This document shows positions 41,587 through 42,479 of a stretch of 42,479 bases of DNA, piece after piece. The position numbers and the translations under genes were made by a program. The DNA comes from JAEHDI01 sp035455185 (lineage in GTDB: Bacteria > Acidobacteriota > Terriglobia > Bryobacterales > Bryobacteraceae): NCBI GenBank assembly GCA_035455185.1, contig DATIFQ010000252.1, positions 1 to 42,479 on the forward strand. The letters run 5' to 3'. Every line of letters starts with the position of its first letter. Positions within the stretch are counted from its first letter, which is position 1. The notes under the pieces were generated by a model, which saw only the letters and a program-made list of their open reading frames with translations, was not told the origin of the DNA and searched no databases.

Positions 41587-42465
41587 TCACCCTTCCGCAA
41601 GGCCGCTCAAGTACTCACGTTCCTTCGCCCGAATCTCCGGCAACCCTACGAGATCATTGAACTCCTCGAAGGCGACCATCCGCCCCTCCAGACCTGATGA
41701 GGTTCCGGTGTCCCGGATGTGCCGGAATACGTCCTGCGCAGTCTTCGCCATCGCATAGGTCAAAGCCGTGGGGTGGGCGACGACGGCAAAACCGATCTCC
41801 TCGAGTTGTTTTGCAGGTAGGATTGGGGTCTTGCCGCCCGGAACCATGTTCGCCATGTTCGGAGCTTTGATCGCGGAGGTGATTTGGCGCATCTGCTCGA
41901 TCGATTGCGGCGCTTCAATAAAAGCCATGTCCGCGCCGGCTTCGATATAGCGCTGCATGCGGGCAATCGCTTCGTCGATTCCGTGCATCGCCAACGCATC
42001 GGTCCGCGCCATGACCATCAGGTCGGCATCGATTCGGGTGTCCACCGCAGCCTTGATCTTGGCCAGCATCTCTTCGATCGGAACCACCTGCTTTCCCGAC
42101 ATGTGGCCGCAACGCTTGGGTGCCACCTGGTCCTCAAAGAAAATCGCGGCGACGCCGGCCTTCTCGAACTGGCGCATGCTCCGGATCAGGTTGGTGACGT
42201 TTCCGTGACCCGTGTCGCCGTCGGCGAACACTGGGATGTCCACGGCATCGACGATCCGGGCCGCGCACTCCACCATCTCCGTCATCGTCATGAGGCCAAC
42301 ATCGGGAGCTCCCAAAGTGGCTGCGCTGCTTGCGCACCCGCTCACGAAGACGGCCTTGAAGCCGACCTTAGAGGCAATCCTGGCGCAAAGGGGATCGGGG
42401 ACACCGGGGATCACAAGGATCTCGGGATCGTGGATGTATTTCTTGAGTAAAGTGGTCTTTCTCAT
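41587..42465 (-). CDS. Isocitrate lyase/PEP mutase-family enzyme
   Basis: The 292-residue enzyme belongs to the isocitrate lyase/phosphonomutase superfamily, acting on 2-hydroxy acids or carboxy phosphonates. Visible marks are the Mg-binding FADGDTGHGN, the catalytic-cysteine loop KRCGHMSGK and the strand MVMARTDA. The length fits methylisocitrate lyase-type (PrpB) and related lyases rather than full-length isocitrate lyase. It could be a methylisocitrate lyase or an oxaloacetate-decarboxylase-like member; the sequence alone does not separate these. No prpC or prpD lies in the window. The gene is complete, with 14 bases of upstream sequence before the window ends. Confidence 0.88.
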   Translation of the reverse strand: MRKTTLLKKYIHDPEILVIPGVPDPLCARIASKVGFKAVFVSGCASSAATLGAPDVGLMTMTEMVECAARIVDAVDIPVFADGDTGHGNVTNLIRSMRQFEKAGVAAIFFEDQVAPKRCGHMSGKQVVPIEEMLAKIKAAVDTRIDADLMVMARTDALAMHGIDEAIARMQRYIEAGADMAFIEAPQSIEQMRQITSAIKAPNMANMVPGGKTPILPAKQLEEIGFAVVAHPTALTYAMAKTAQDVFRHIRDTGTSSGLEGRMVAFEEFNDLVGLPEIRAKEREYLSGLAEG

Positions 42466-42479
42466 GTCTCGTGGGGTAG

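Overview
The window is about 42.5 kb of GC-rich bacterial chromosome, densely coded on both strands. There is no rRNA, tRNA, CRISPR array, insertion sequence or phage gene that I can recognise, and no gene-free stretch over 160 bases. The gene content suggests an Acidobacteriota member, most likely near Bryobacterales/'Solibacter'. Pointers are Tat-type DUF362 and Gfo/Idh/MocA proteins, GH29 and GH127 glycosidases, M28B peptidase, an S41-FmdB pair, a Rieske/cytochrome b/multiheme operon, and class II DAHP synthase. That placement is inference from gene content, not from a marker gene.

Layout. 1-118 is the 3' end of a carbon-nitrogen hydrolase. 182-3882 (minus) has a small exported coiled-coil protein and a signalling operon: DksA/TraR-like zinc finger, degenerate receiver, HisKA_3 kinase, NarL-type regulator. 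4040-6543 (plus) has a GH29 fucosidase and a Tat DUF362 protein. 6540-10303 (minus) has a two-domain VOC protein, a zinc MDR dehydrogenase, and a GT-C-like membrane protein with a small anchored partner. 10374-12925 holds two convergent threonine-synthase-fold genes. The minus-strand one ends a probable operon with two GH127-type beta-L-arabinofuranosidases (12948-16958). 16968-20131 has a lytic transglycosylase, an S41-family protein lacking its catalytic dyad, an FmdB zinc ribbon and a PAP2 membrane enzyme. 20202-26010 (plus) has a Tat Gfo/Idh protein, a SET-domain protein, then Rieske, cytochrome b, nonaheme and pentaheme cytochromes. 26029-36305 (minus) is largely housekeeping: larE, gyrA, an SDR, M28B peptidase, dsbD, plsX, rpmF, yceD. 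36389-38136 (minus) has an aquaglyceroporin, a Dabb protein and an unknown exported protein. 38246-41580 (plus) has a Gfo/Idh and TIM-barrel pair, then class II DAHP synthase. 41587-42465 (minus) is an isocitrate lyase/PEP mutase family enzyme.

How genes work together. The 22113-26010 operon reads as a b6f-like quinol-oxidising module that passes electrons to two multiheme cytochromes instead of cytochrome c1 or f. The glycosidases, oxidoreductases and isomerase suggest scavenging of plant or microbial polysaccharide sugars. Several genes have a -10-like hexamer only 6-11 bases before the start codon and little or no Shine-Dalgarno sequence, which points to leaderless or near-leaderless mRNAs.

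Most notable are the S41 protein with both catalytic residues changed to Asp, the quinol/multiheme operon with a SET-domain gene just upstream, the pseudo-receiver signalling operon, and the recurrent leaderless-type promoters.
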